From a virus: DNA of 31,269 nucleotides. The position numbers were made by a program, and so were the translations under genes. A model generated the notes under the pieces. It ran no database searches and was not told where the DNA came from. It worked only from the letters and a program-made list of their open reading frames with translations. Within the stretch, counting starts at the first letter, position 1. Each line of letters begins with the position of its first letter. The stretch lies in IMG/VR virus record IMGVR_UViG_3300025483_000046, positions 1 to 31,269 of that record, one strand, 5' to 3'. Positions 1 to 9,812 of the stretch are shown here, in pieces.

Positions 1-1
1 G

Positions 2-3000
2 TTCTGTATCTTTACACAAGATGGTGTTCTTGCAGAAACTGGTGGATATGCATCCATTACAAACTCTGCTTCTAACTTTGGTACATATGCTCTTCGTGCA
101 ACTGGATTTAGAAAAGATGCATATACTTTTGATATTGGTACTATTCAAAACGTCAATCAGACGGCAACTGGAAGAACTATTTTCACAATCAATGGTCTTG
201 GTAGAGAACCACTTGAGCACTTTGTTGTTAAGGTTGAACAAGGTGGCATTGAGTACGTTAATGCCCAAGCAGGCACAGAATATACAATTGAGCAAGTAAC
301 TCCATTAACAACTGCTGCTCCATTTAGAGCAGAATGTGAATTAAGTGCGGCAATGGTTATCGAGAATCCATTAAGCGGATCTCCAGTTCCCGTTGGTGCA
401 AACTTAATCGGTGCTACTGTTAAATTACATAGACCATCTATTGTCAACTCTTCTTCCCACACTTGGGAATTTGTTGGTTCTGGTAATGACTACAACGCAC
501 TGCCAGAAAACGGTGGTGTTAAAGTAGAAGCGAATGAGCAAGTATCTCAAAATTTTGGTAGAGTTTATACTTCTGGTACTGATGAAGTTGGTGACTTTAA
601 GGTTGGTTACTTTGCAGAAATTGAGAACAGAACAGGTAATATTACATTCGCAGGTTCTGTTACCATCTCTGAAGTTGAATTCTTGAAACTGAAAGGTGGT
701 AGTGTTGTTGTTACTGGATTCTCTGCAGATAATACTTTGGGAGGAAGTTTTGCTTCTGACTCACTAATCCCAACACAGAAAGCAGTTAAAGATTATATTG
801 GAAATAACCTAGGTCAGTTCCTTAACAAACAGTATTCGACTAATGCTATTCCAAGAGCACTTGTAGAACTTACCGATTCTGGTAAGATCTCTATTGACCA
901 AATTCCTGCTCTACGTCCATTCACAGTTTTCTCTGTTAAAAATCAGTCTGGAAGACTTGCAATCGAAGGAGCACTTGCAGGTGATATTGCAGTTCAAGAG
1001 AACACAGAAGTTATTAATATTGCTCCAACTGATATTGATACCGCAACAGATTATATTAATAAAGTAGGACATGGTTATTCTACTGGGTTCAAGGCACTTT
1101 GGAATGAAGGATCTGCTGCTGCAACTCCTGCAATCGATGGAACTACGTATTATCTCTATGTAATTGATGCCGATAACTTCCAATTTGCTCCAACAGAAAC
1201 AGACGCTATCAATGGAACAAGTATACTAAACTTTAGTTCCCAAGGATCAGGAACACATACTTTAGAAGTTACTACTGGTTCTACTTCATTCATTCTTAAT
1301 AGTGATTTAAGCAGTCAGTATTTTGGCACTGATGCTACTACTTCATTCGATTTTCCTACAGGAAATATTGTAACTGGAAGTCTATCTGGTGCTCAAGGTG
1401 AAATTACTTCTTATACCGAAGGTCTAGTTTACCAAATTAATGTTACTGATGCTGGATCTGGATATACATCAGCTCCTTCTGTTCAAATTACTGGCGGTGG
1501 ATCTCCATCTGTTACGGCAACTGCAGAAGCAGCAATCGCAGGTGGACAAGTAACTACTATTACTATCACTAATAGAGGTGAAGGATATACATCTGCACCA
1601 AACGTTCAGATTGGTGCCGCTCCTGGTGGTGGTACTGATGCTACTGGACAGGCATTCATTGAATCTAGACTAGCAATTGATATTGTCAATACCAAGAAAT
1701 TTGAAGAAACTGATGATATTGAAGATTTTGATTCTTCAGCAGGAGTAATTAAGAGTATTAACATTGATAGTAATGGTTCAAATTATGCATCAGATACTTA
1801 CACCAATGTTGCTACAACTACAAATGGACTAGGATCTGGTGCAGAGTTAGACATTACTGTAGATTCTAACGGCAACGTTACTAGTGCATCTTTTGCATCT
1901 ACAAACAATGTTGAGCAGAGAGGAACTGGATATTCAGTTGGCGACACTCTTACAGTTGCAGCAGGAGCACTTAATAACAATTCAAATACTGGTCCTGCTG
2001 CAACTGTAACTGTTGGAAATAGTGGAACTGGATTAATTGATGGCACATTTACTGGTATTCAACTTCTAACAAATGGAACTGGAAGTGGTGTTGTTGGAAC
2101 TGTAGAAATTGCTGGAAATGCAGTGGTTTCTGTAACAATAACAGGTGGTGGATTAAATTATACCATTGGAGATTCTCTCTTTATTCCTGGTGGTTCTGGA
2201 CCAGATGCTAATGGAACACAATCTAATGTAGTTTTAAGTGTTGCTTCGGTTACTCTAGGAACAGGATTCCAATCATCTGTTACTGTTCTGCGTGGTGAAA
2301 TCGTTGACCTTTCACGAGTAGTTAATACTTCTGCATCAGTAAGTGCAAATTGGGTATCTCTTTCTAGCAGTACTGTTAATGCAAGTGATTTAATTGGTGG
2401 TCCAATTTCAACGGGTGTACTTGCAAGTAATTCTACTGTTGCTAACTCCTTTACATTCTTGAGAGGAGATCAAGCATATGCTGGTGCTGTACAATCAATC
2501 AAGAAAGCAGAACCAAGATTCTACGAGAGAACAAATGCTGCTGCAGCATACACTCCAATCGCATCTACATTCTTAACATTTGATGAAGTAGCTACCATCG
2601 AACCTGGGTATATTGTTTCTGGTACTGGTCTTGTTTCTTCTGTTCCTGGTCAAGTTATTTCGCTATTTGCTACTGGACAACCAGAAGGTATTCCGAACGT
2701 TGCTGGAACAGGATATCAAACAGGTATTTTTGAAACTTCAACCACTGGTGCTGGTGCAGGACTAACTGCCAATATTGCAGTTTCTGGTGGTGCAGTAACT
2801 TCAGCAATTCCATATCTACCTGGAGAAAATTATAATGTAGGCGATACAATTTACCTAGACACTCCACAGGGTGCATGGTTTGCTAATGGAAGTTGGAACG
2901 CAAACGATAGAATTTACTACAACACTTTAAGATACGATTCACTTACAACAGGCAATGACTTTGATGTCAATGGTCAAACACTATGGACTGCAAATGCATC

Positions 3001-6000
3001 ATTTGCTCAAGATGAACTTGTATATTACGGATTTAATGTTTACAAAGCAACTTCAGTAGTTGCTGACAGTGGAACAGTTGCTCCAACGCATATTACAGGA
3101 ACAGTTACAAATCTAGAGTTCATTAAACCTCTATCTGTACCACCACAACATTCTCAAGGAAATTCTATTCCAATGAAAGTTGTTGCAGATCCTGTAGCAA
3201 ATGGCAATTACACAGTTGGTGAGACTGTAACTGGTCAGACTTCAGGAATCACTGCGAATGTAATTTCGTGGGATTCGACAAACTATATTCTTGTTTGTAA
3301 CCAGTTCCAAAACTCTGGTGGATCTGCACTGACGGGAACAAATGGAAAGTTCCAAGCAGGCGAGCAGATTAATGGTGTTTCTGGTCAGTGGTCAATGGCA
3401 GACCAGACTGTTTGGGAGATCGTAGGTTTCCTTTCTTCTATAACAGTTCAGCAAACTATTTCTGGTGGAACAACAGTTCAAAGTGTTGTAACTGCAAACA
3501 ACGTTACAACTGTTAACCTTTCACAATCTATTATTAACCCAGGTGTTATTGACGGTCAAACAATTACGTTTACTAGACCAGAATCTCCTATTATTCTAGA
3601 CTCCACAAATATCCAGAACAACTTCATTGATCAAGTCATTATTCTTAATGCAGGTGGTGGATATACCGATGGAACATACAATGACGTTCCTCTATCGGGT
3701 GGTGCTGGAACTGGTCTTCGTGCCAATATCACAATTGGCGGTGTTGCTGGATCTAGTGGAAAAGTAACTGATCTTATTGTTACAAGTCAGGGCATAGGTT
3801 ATACAAATGACTTTACCGTTTCCGCTATTCCTAATGAATTAGGATCAGGTAATGGTCAAATTGTTCTAGAAGCAAAAGTTGCAACAGTTGTTAAACAACT
3901 TGCTAATGTAACTCTTGATATTCAACGTGTCAACGATGACACACTTTCTGCAGATCCATTTGGTAAAGTTGGTGTCGCAAGATTTGCAAAATCTGATTTT
4001 GGTGTCTTACCAAGAAGAGGACAATTTACTTTTGGAGATAACGGTGCGATCAGCATTGACCAAGGTGTTAATTCTGGTTTAGACGCAGACCAATTAGACG
4101 GACAAGAAGGTGCATACTACCTACAGGCAGGTAATATAGTCATTGGTTTTGCTTCTGGACAGGAAAATCAGGCAGGATTTAATAATGGATTTATGCCAAC
4201 CAACCTCCTGAATGGTCTATATCAAAACGCAAGTATTGGAGGTACTGCTGCTCAAGCAACTAACTTAAATGTAATTACAAATAACACATCAGGATACTTT
4301 AATCCTAATGCTACTGATAATGTTATTGAAGCGCAGTTATTCGATAATGATCCAACTTCAACTGATCCTCTTGCCGATGGAGGAACTACTCATGGCGTCC
4401 TTACTGCAAGATTCCTTGGATCTGGTGGAGATGCTGGAAAAGCACACCAACTTGGATTCACTGACAACGGTAACCTATGGTATAGAATTGCTACTACTGG
4501 AACTGCTTGGGGTAACTGGTATAAGTTCTGGAATCAAAATAACGACGGACAAGGTTCTGGTTTAGATGCAGACATTCTTGATGGAAAAGATTCTAGTTAT
4601 TTTGAAAATCCACTTAACTTAAGAAACAGAAAGTGGACATCAACCACTTTTGTAGAAAGAGAATACTTAAGTGATACTATTTTACCAGTATATCAAACTG
4701 AAAAATATATTGATAATGCCATTAATATTACATATTCACCAATCAGTTACTTTGATGTTTATGTTTCTGGTTATGATTTAACGCAGGCATCGCCAATCAA
4801 TTACGCAAGTACTTTCCAGATAGCTGGTTCGGTTGATCTTCTTGATCTAAATTCACAGAACGTAGGTGATGTTACGGTTGAAGCTGTAAGAGCGGAAGTT
4901 AACGTTAATGATCCATCACAAACTTACACGATTTTAACAGTAAGTATTGTTTCTGGTGGATTTGTTAAAACAGATAGCCAATCTGGTTTACCAGTTGCTG
5001 CTACAAGAATTGGTACTATTACACCTAATGTAAACGTTCCTTTCATTAATTATAGTCCGTCCTCACAAGGAACAGTAACTGCAATTAGTGCAAGTGTTGT
5101 TGGTGGCAACGCCAAAATGAAACTTGGTAGAGCAGATAATGTCAGTACACTTCCTGCATTAGACTTCCATTCTAGTGGTGCAACTAATAACTACGATTCC
5201 CGTATTCAAGGAGTTGGTGGTGCTGGTGGTACTCTATGGGCAACTGGAACTTCTTATTCATTAGGAAATAAAGTTTACTATGGAGCAAATCTTTATGATG
5301 TAACAACTGCTGGTACATCTGGTACTGCACCTCCAACTCATACTGCTGGTGCTGTCGTTGCTTCTGGTGGTACTGCAGTTTATACTTACCAAGGAAATGT
5401 TCAGGATGGTTTAGGAACCCTAAACATTATCGCCCAAGACGTTCAAATTGGCGGAAACCAAATTTGGACATCTCAAAATATCCAGTTCGTTACTGGTTTA
5501 TCAGGAAATGCATATGACTCTAATGCTAATAGCGTTGGTGTTATTAGAGACTCTAATGGTGATGTTGGATTCAATACTGTATATGCAGACCTAACTGGTG
5601 CTGCTTCTCTCAACGTATTGAAGACTGGCGATGATATGACTGGTCAATTGAAGATTTTCAACGATAACGGTCTTGGAATTTCTGAAACTGGTGCAACTAA
5701 TCCTAGACTCGTAATTAATTCTAGTAGTTCAGGTGCTTTCATCCAGCAAAATGATAATAGTGCTTTAATATTCAGAACAGACTCTGGAACTGAAAAGGTC
5801 AGAATGAGACCTGATAATCAAGGCGGACACACAGAAATTGTTGGAATGCTAGTTTCTTCTGGTAATCCAACTTTTGCTTCCAATGCTGGATCACAAAGAG
5901 GATCTACTGCTGGAACCATCATGCTTGCTGGTTATTATAATGGAAGTGATTATCTTACAACAATTGGTACTCGTTATTCTACTGGTGGAATGGTTCTTGG

Positions 6001-7456
6001 TTATGCTTGTGCTCCAAAGGCAGATGCAGGTGGTTATATTTCTACTGCAGCAAACTTTAGTGCATCCAGAACTGCTGTACATATCCAGGGTGGTGGTTCA
6101 ATTGAATTCTTTGGTGCTAGTGCCACAACTACAGCAGTTGGTAGCGATGTTACCATGGATCGTAGAATGTATCTTGACACCAATGGATTCCTTGCTGTTG
6201 GTGGAGCTGAAAATCCTCAAGGTGTACTTGACGTTGTTAAGACAAGATCTGGTGGTGAAATTGGTAGTGTTCTAATCAGACAGGGTGAGGGCAATACAAG
6301 TGGAACTGGTACAGGAATCTTTACCAGAGCATATGGCACGCAATATGCTACATCTAATGGTAGAACTTGTAAGTTATCTTGGGACTTCTACGGTAACATC
6401 AACTCTTCTATGACCTTCTACCGTGGTGGTAGTGTTACTGGTGGATCTATTGCATGGTCTACTAATAACGACACCGAGAGAATGTGGTTGTCATCTAACG
6501 GTACACTCGCAGTTGGTAATGTTGTTTCTTACCCAACTTCTGGAACACAACTTATCTCTTACAACACTTCCTACGGTTATGTTCAGGTCAATACTACTAA
6601 TGCTAGTAAGGGACTTGCTGTAAACTCCACCGCATCAACACAGCAGACGTACTTGCGCTTCCGAGATAATGGTGGTGACGTGGCGGATATGACAGATGCA
6701 AACGGTGGTAATACTTCTGGTGGATTGGTATTCAGAGTTAAGAGAAGAACCACAAATGCTGCATTGAGATTACAATCACAAAACGTAGTTGGAAACGGTG
6801 GTAGTAGTCCTTCCGAAGGAACGATGCAGTTCCAATCATACTCATATTCCAATAATGATTTTACTACTTTAACAAATCCAAGTACGACTTCCCAAAGAGC
6901 ATTTATGTTCATGAGTCATCGAAATGATGGCATTAGAAATATCTTCCAGATGTCTTCTTATGGATTCATTGGAACATATGGAATCGAGAATCCATCATCT
7001 GCTATTCATATACCAACTGCTAATACAGAATCTGGTCGTGGTAGATTTAAACTTGGATACAAGAACACCATTCAAATTGGTGGATATGCTGGATACTTTG
7101 GTGCTTCTAGAAGAGTTGCAAGATTCAAATTAAATGCTTGTAGTAAGAGAGCAATTATTACTGCCAGAGTATCACACGATGGTGGTGGTATGCACGGTGG
7201 TTGGGCACATTTCGATATTGCTTATAACTGCTATACTGCAATTCAGTATAATAGAAATGACGTTAGAAACTGGGGCGCTGGACAAAGTTGGAGTGTTAGT
7301 AGACCAGCTGATGGTAACAATGGTTATGGAAACACTTCCACACTACTTGACGTTACCTGGGGTGGAGCAACATCATTCAATTGTTGCGGTACGTGGACAA
7401 TTGAAGTTTCGACAGAACATCATGATGTTTATCTAATTCAAAATGATGCATTCTAA
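2..7456 (+). CDS. Giant fibre-like structural protein, 5' end outside window
   Basis: The reading frame is open from the first bases, so this is the C-terminal part (about 2,484 residues) of a larger protein; the ATG at 353 is internal. The sequence is rich in Gly, Thr, Ser, Asn and Val with short beta-strand-like repeats: GYTSAP boxes near 1460 and 1583, and repeated GYxxGD-type units between about 1,900 and 2,850. Two LDADxLDG motifs, common in phage tail fibres, lie near 4079 and 4560. The 5,640-6,990 part carries repeats of the type 'NPRLVINSSSSG', also usual in fibres. The last 130 residues are richer in Cys and His. In T4 the short fibre (12) and whisker (wac) genes lie just upstream of gene 13, so a baseplate- or neck-attached adhesin or fibre is the best inference. 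Which fibre it is cannot be told. A CTAAATA late-promoter core overlaps its stop codon. Confidence 0.85.
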   Translation, partial: FCIFTQDGVLAETGGYASITNSASNFGTYALRATGFRKDAYTFDIGTIQNVNQTATGRTIFTINGLGREPLEHFVVKVEQGGIEYVNAQAGTEYTIEQVTPLTTAAPFRAECELSAAMVIENPLSGSPVPVGANLIGATVKLHRPSIVNSSSHTWEFVGSGNDYNALPENGGVKVEANEQVSQNFGRVYTSGTDEVGDFKVGYFAEIENRTGNITFAGSVTISEVEFLKLKGGSVVVTGFSADNTLGGSFASDSLIPTQKAVKDYIGNNLGQFLNKQYSTNAIPRALVELTDSGKISIDQIPALRPFTVFSVKNQSGRLAIEGALAGDIAVQENTEVINIAPTDIDTATDYINKVGHGYSTGFKALWNEGSAAATPAIDGTTYYLYVIDADNFQFAPTETDAINGTSILNFSSQGSGTHTLEVTTGSTSFILNSDLSSQYFGTDATTSFDFPTGNIVTGSLSGAQGEITSYTEGLVYQINVTDAGSGYTSAPSVQITGGGSPSVTATAEAAIAGGQVTTITITNRGEGYTSAPNVQIGAAPGGGTDATGQAFIESRLAIDIVNTKKFEETDDIEDFDSSAGVIKSINIDSNGSNYASDTYTNVATTTNGLGSGAELDITVDSNGNVTSASFASTNNVEQRGTGYSVGDTLTVAAGALNNNSNTGPAATVTVGNSGTGLIDGTFTGIQLLTNGTGSGVVGTVEIAGNAVVSVTITGGGLNYTIGDSLFIPGGSGPDANGTQSNVVLSVASVTLGTGFQSSVTVLRGEIVDLSRVVNTSASVSANWVSLSSSTVNASDLIGGPISTGVLASNSTVANSFTFLRGDQAYAGAVQSIKKAEPRFYERTNAAAAYTPIASTFLTFDEVATIEPGYIVSGTGLVSSVPGQVISLFATGQPEGIPNVAGTGYQTGIFETSTTGAGAGLTANIAVSGGAVTSAIPYLPGENYNVGDTIYLDTPQGAWFANGSWNANDRIYYNTLRYDSLTTGNDFDVNGQTLWTANASFAQDELVYYGFNVYKATSVVADSGTVAPTHITGTVTNLEFIKPLSVPPQHSQGNSIPMKVVADPVANGNYTVGETVTGQTSGITANVISWDSTNYILVCNQFQNSGGSALTGTNGKFQAGEQINGVSGQWSMADQTVWEIVGFLSSITVQQTISGGTTVQSVVTANNVTTVNLSQSIINPGVIDGQTITFTRPESPIILDSTNIQNNFIDQVIILNAGGGYTDGTYNDVPLSGGAGTGLRANITIGGVAGSSGKVTDLIVTSQGIGYTNDFTVSAIPNELGSGNGQIVLEAKVATVVKQLANVTLDIQRVNDDTLSADPFGKVGVARFAKSDFGVLPRRGQFTFGDNGAISIDQGVNSGLDADQLDGQEGAYYLQAGNIVIGFASGQENQAGFNNGFMPTNLLNGLYQNASIGGTAAQATNLNVITNNTSGYFNPNATDNVIEAQLFDNDPTSTDPLADGGTTHGVLTARFLGSGGDAGKAHQLGFTDNGNLWYRIATTGTAWGNWYKFWNQNNDGQGSGLDADILDGKDSSYFENPLNLRNRKWTSTTFVEREYLSDTILPVYQTEKYIDNAINITYSPISYFDVYVSGYDLTQASPINYASTFQIAGSVDLLDLNSQNVGDVTVEAVRAEVNVNDPSQTYTILTVSIVSGGFVKTDSQSGLPVAATRIGTITPNVNVPFINYSPSSQGTVTAISASVVGGNAKMKLGRADNVSTLPALDFHSSGATNNYDSRIQGVGGAGGTLWATGTSYSLGNKVYYGANLYDVTTAGTSGTAPPTHTAGAVVASGGTAVYTYQGNVQDGLGTLNIIAQDVQIGGNQIWTSQNIQFVTGLSGNAYDSNANSVGVIRDSNGDVGFNTVYADLTGAASLNVLKTGDDMTGQLKIFNDNGLGISETGATNPRLVINSSSSGAFIQQNDNSALIFRTDSGTEKVRMRPDNQGGHTEIVGMLVSSGNPTFASNAGSQRGSTAGTIMLAGYYNGSDYLTTIGTRYSTGGMVLGYACAPKADAGGYISTAANFSASRTAVHIQGGGSIEFFGASATTTAVGSDVTMDRRMYLDTNGFLAVGGAENPQGVLDVVKTRSGGEIGSVLIRQGEGNTSGTGTGIFTRAYGTQYATSNGRTCKLSWDFYGNINSSMTFYRGGSVTGGSIAWSTNNDTERMWLSSNGTLAVGNVVSYPTSGTQLISYNTSYGYVQVNTTNASKGLAVNSTASTQQTYLRFRDNGGDVADMTDANGGNTSGGLVFRVKRRTTNAALRLQSQNVVGNGGSSPSEGTMQFQSYSYSNNDFTTLTNPSTTSQRAFMFMSHRNDGIRNIFQMSSYGFIGTYGIENPSSAIHIPTANTESGRGRFKLGYKNTIQIGGYAGYFGASRRVARFKLNACSKRAIITARVSHDGGGMHGGWAHFDIAYNCYTAIQYNRNDVRNWGAGQSWSVSRPADGNNGYGNTSTLLDVTWGGATSFNCCGTWTIEVSTEHHDVYLIQNDAF
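1442..1612 (+). repeat. Two GYTSAP-type repeat units in the fibre gene
   Basis: Two units, at 1442-1489 and 1565-1612, encode VTDAGSGYTSAPSVQI and ITNRGEGYTSAPNVQI, separated by a Gly/Ala-rich linker. A related unit is found in the neck protein gene at 11732-11779, where 35 of 48 bases match the first copy when aligned by codon. This looks like a mobile structural module of phage virion proteins. Confidence 0.8.
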
Positions 7457-7459
7457 ATA
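7453..7459 (+). promoter_or_regulatory. Putative late promoter core CTAAATA
   Basis: CTAAATA overlaps the TAA stop of the fibre gene. It matches the shortened core seen before genes 13, 17 and 18 in this window. A strong ribosome binding site (AAAGGAGG, 7461-7468) follows. A T4-type start about six bases downstream would fall inside that site, so either initiation is slightly earlier or the ribosome site serves read-through transcripts. Confidence 0.4.
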
Positions 7460-7480
7460 TAAAGGAGGATTTTAAATTCA

Positions 7481-7813
7481 ATGGAAGTTACAATAGAGTT
7501 GTTATCTGTAAAAACTAAAGATACAGATACCCAAAAAGATTTAATTACTGACACCACTTGGAAACTTGTAGTTTCCAAGACGGTTGGAGATAAGGTTTAC
7601 TCGGAATTCATGGAAATGACGAGTGGAATGTTTGAAGATGCTCCAGAAAAAGATTATGTTCAATATGATGATTTAACAGATGACCAAATTTTAGAATGGT
7701 CCAAGGCACAATTTTCAGATGAACTTTTCGCAGAATTTATTGCTTCACTAGAGGCATCTGTTGAATCTAGAATCGCTATCCGTCCAACTAGAATGAAGGT
7801 GAAAGCATCGTGA
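7481..7813 (+). CDS. Conserved-looking phage protein of unknown function, 110 aa
   Basis: It starts at an ATG 12 bases after a near-perfect Shine-Dalgarno (AAAGGAGG), one of the strongest in the window. The product is a soluble acidic protein with no signal peptide, membrane helix or cysteine cluster. It begins with a strand-rich stretch (VTIELLSVKTK, then WKLVVSKTVGDKVY), followed by an acidic helical part with DDLTDDQILEWSKAQF and a basic C-terminus. The TGA stop overlaps the GTG start of the next gene (GTGA), so the two are probably translationally coupled. Its place directly after the fibre gene suggests a late product, perhaps linked to fibre assembly; this is inferred from position only. 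I do not recognise the family. Confidence 0.75.
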   Translation: MEVTIELLSVKTKDTDTQKDLITDTTWKLVVSKTVGDKVYSEFMEMTSGMFEDAPEKDYVQYDDLTDDQILEWSKAQFSDELFAEFIASLEASVESRIAIRPTRMKVKAS

Positions 7814-8136
7814 CAACACATAATTTAGAATTCAAATCAAAAGAAGATTTAAAGCAAAGATTTACTTTTCCAGTAGACTTGAAGTTGTATGATTTGACTG
7901 TAAATATTACATCAAACTATGCTATGACAGGAAAACTCGGTCAATCTACTTATAAAGTAGTTGATCGTGACAACAATGTTGCAGATATTTTCTTTGATGT
8001 AAATGTCTTTGATAAAGATATCAAAGACACAAATATTAATTATGCGTTAGTTGGAGTAAAAAGATCTACATTAGATTTTAACCGAGAAGAATATGTAGAC
8101 GAAGTTTTATTTAAAGGAACTATCACCATTTCATAA
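7810..8136 (+). CDS. Unknown protein, 108 aa, GTG start
   Basis: The GTG at 7810 overlaps the stop of the preceding gene by four bases; no ATG lies nearby, and the coupling supports the GTG. The product is a small, probably beta-rich protein (TFPVDLKLYDLTVNIT, STYKVVDRDNNVADIFFDVNVFDKD) with no cysteines, signal peptide or membrane segment. Its end overlaps by 14 bases the end of the oppositely oriented cysteine-rich gene, so transcripts of the two strands converge here with no visible terminator between them. No family recognised. Pairing with the upstream gene suggests the two products act together. Confidence 0.7.
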   Translation: MTTHNLEFKSKEDLKQRFTFPVDLKLYDLTVNITSNYAMTGKLGQSTYKVVDRDNNVADIFFDVNVFDKDIKDTNINYALVGVKRSTLDFNREEYVDEVLFKGTITIS

Positions 8137-8332
8137 GGGGACAAGTTACTCTAACAATTCTTACTTTTACATCAAGAAAACATCCACATTCTCTACATCT
8201 TTTTGCTGGAACTTCTTCAAAGTGCTCACACGTCGAACAGATTTTAAGTCGTTGTGTGGGTACTTCTTCGTCTGTATAGACAGGATTAATATCGCCAACT
8301 TTTTTCTTTAATTTTTCCCAATCAATTTTCAT
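8123..8332 (-). CDS. Small cysteine-rich, probably zinc-binding protein (DUF6171-like)
   Basis: This is a 69-aa basic protein with the cysteine pattern CxxC (32, 35), CxxCxC (46, 49, 51) and a final CP (64) close to the C-terminal MKW. The spacing resembles a small treble-clef or zinc-ribbon family that I recall as DUF6171; this was not verified. The start codon overlaps the stop of the upstream minus-strand oxygenase gene by one base, so it is the last gene of a three-gene minus-strand operon. The role is unknown; metal or nucleic-acid binding is likely from the cysteines alone. Confidence 0.75.
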   Translation of the reverse strand: MKIDWEKLKKKVGDINPVYTDEEVPTQRLKICSTCEHFEEVPAKRCRECGCFLDVKVRIVRVTCPLMKW

Positions 8333-9084
8333 TAAAATTCAATCGCGATTTTGTGTAGTTCTTCTCTATTTTGAGATAGCATAATATGATCTCTTTTTGC
8401 ATAAATGTCAAATGCAACTGACACTCTCACGTCATCGCTACTATTTTTTGTAGTCCAATGAGGAACATATGATGGGAATAAAGTTAGATGTCCAGGACTA
8501 TTTTGAATTTGTATGTTTCCTTGAGCATATGGCATTTCGTAATGTGTTTCTGTGTTTGTTGCAGAAACACATATATTTCCACTAATAAATGCATTGCCTA
8601 GATTACTATGGACATGACGTTTAATATTTTGTCCTTTTCTTAAAACATTAAACCAACATACAATGTAAGGATCATAATACATTTTGTTTAGGAAGAAATC
8701 TGCTTGATCTTGATGGGCACCAAGTTCTTTCAAGAACAAATTAAAATTTAATTTTATTTGTTCTTTTAACATAGAAATGCATGGATCATTAAATGCCAAT
8801 AAGTTATATCTTGCAAATCTGGTTGTGACATCATCTTTTCCTAGTCCAGTTCCGCCATCATTATAATAATCAAAATTTGTTAAAATATCAACTTCTTTTC
8901 CGAGTAAGTAATATTTTAAATTATCAATTAGAGTTCCATTTAAGTTGATATTATTATTCCACATCGCCACTTCAAAATATGGAGCGAACGGAGTTAGTGG
9001 TTGAGTGGGACCATCAGTTGGTCCAAATACCATTAACTTATCGGTAAAGATGTCTTTTCTTTTTTCTACAATTGATTCAGTCAT
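8332..9084 (-). CDS. Putative 2OG-Fe(II) oxygenase
   Basis: This 250-aa protein has the layout of phage and marine-bacterial 2-oxoglutarate/iron(II) dioxygenases of the PF13759 type. Residues 157-159 (HVH, in RHVHSNLGNAFISGNICV) supply the first metal ligand, FPSYVPHW contains the distal His209, and Arg220 in DVRVSVAFDI is placed to bind the 2-oxoglutarate carboxylate. These enzymes couple decarboxylation of 2-oxoglutarate to hydroxylation of a substrate; the substrate cannot be deduced. The gene overlaps the upstream oxygenase gene by four bases (ATGA), so they form one translation-coupled unit. Its wobble positions look more AT-rich than those of the neighbouring capsid and tail genes. Confidence 0.75.
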   Translation of the reverse strand: MTESIVEKRKDIFTDKLMVFGPTDGPTQPLTPFAPYFEVAMWNNNINLNGTLIDNLKYYLLGKEVDILTNFDYYNDGGTGLGKDDVTTRFARYNLLAFNDPCISMLKEQIKLNFNLFLKELGAHQDQADFFLNKMYYDPYIVCWFNVLRKGQNIKRHVHSNLGNAFISGNICVSATNTETHYEMPYAQGNIQIQNSPGHLTLFPSYVPHWTTKNSSDDVRVSVAFDIYAKRDHIMLSQNREELHKIAIEF

Positions 9085-9812
9085 ATAATAAATCCAGCTA
9101 AACTATTTCTTGTTTTTTCAGAGAACCATTCTTTTTTGGTGTAAACAAAATGAAAACATGCTGCTGGATAGATGACCAGTCTATTTGGTTTCATTTCAGA
9201 AATTATTTTTATCTCCCATATAGAATCATCTATTTCAGAGTAATCAAAATCTGCTTTTTTTAATTTAAATTGCTCAAACGGAGTTTTCATGTCACTCATA
9301 ATTTTAGCAGATTTTACAATGTCTAGTGAAGGATTCAAATAATGTGAATTTGATTCTTTATGAATGCAAAATCCTGTTCCACCTTTACAGTCTTCTTCGT
9401 CATTAAACCAGAGATTGAAAGCATATGCACATGGATCCATGTGTGGTTGCACAGTAGAATATGGGCATTTGTTGCTAGTATCAAATATATTAGTCTGATA
9501 CTTTATCTCTTCTACGCGATTATCTTGATACACATTTGAGATAACATCAAAAATTTTATTAGTAATATTATCAAATCTGTAACTTAAGGTTGTATGATAA
9601 CCAGGAGCAAATCCATGTTCGTGATTAACTTCAAATCCAGCAGAAACATTTTTTTCTACGGGAATAGAAAGAACAAAATCTCTAAATTCTGAAAAATTTT
9701 CGATAAAGTTGTCAATCTCTACAATCGGTGTATAATTGTAGTTAATTATGTTATAATCTGATTGTTCGGATACTACGAACTTACTGGTGTCAATGACCTT
9801 CATCTGCGACAT
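9081..9812 (-). CDS. Putative 2OG-Fe(II) oxygenase-like protein (DUF6445-type)
   Basis: This 243-aa protein has an HxD motif (His124, Asp126 in VQPHMDPCAYAFNLWFND), a Gly-rich turn (CKGGTGF), and a distal His221 after RLVIYPAACFHF, followed by Arg235. This is the iron- and 2-oxoglutarate-binding order of the double-stranded beta-helix dioxygenases. It resembles the family I recall as DUF6445, not verified. It is first in the minus-strand operon. Two starts are possible: ATG at 9812 and ATG at 9803; neither has a clear ribosome site, and the longer is given. The 5' end is next to the late promoter for the divergent plus-strand gene. No promoter for the minus strand is convincing. Substrate unknown. 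Confidence 0.7.
   Translation of the reverse strand: MSQMKVIDTSKFVVSEQSDYNIINYNYTPIVEIDNFIENFSEFRDFVLSIPVEKNVSAGFEVNHEHGFAPGYHTTLSYRFDNITNKIFDVISNVYQDNRVEEIKYQTNIFDTSNKCPYSTVQPHMDPCAYAFNLWFNDEEDCKGGTGFCIHKESNSHYLNPSLDIVKSAKIMSDMKTPFEQFKLKKADFDYSEIDDSIWEIKIISEMKPNRLVIYPAACFHFVYTKKEWFSEKTRNSLAGFII

Noticed and set aside
353-355. ATG at 353 as the start of the fibre gene
   Set aside because: The frame is open and protein-like for 117 codons upstream to the window edge, so the gene is 5'-truncated by the window.
157-462. Minus-strand ORF of 101 aa opposite the fibre gene
   Set aside because: The plus strand is coding from base 2 with convincing fibre sequence. The minus translation is low-complexity and has no motif or ribosome site.
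5874-6275. Plus-strand ORF of 133 aa inside the fibre gene
   Set aside because: It is an out-of-frame shadow of a repetitive region with Leu/Val-rich composition and no start signal.
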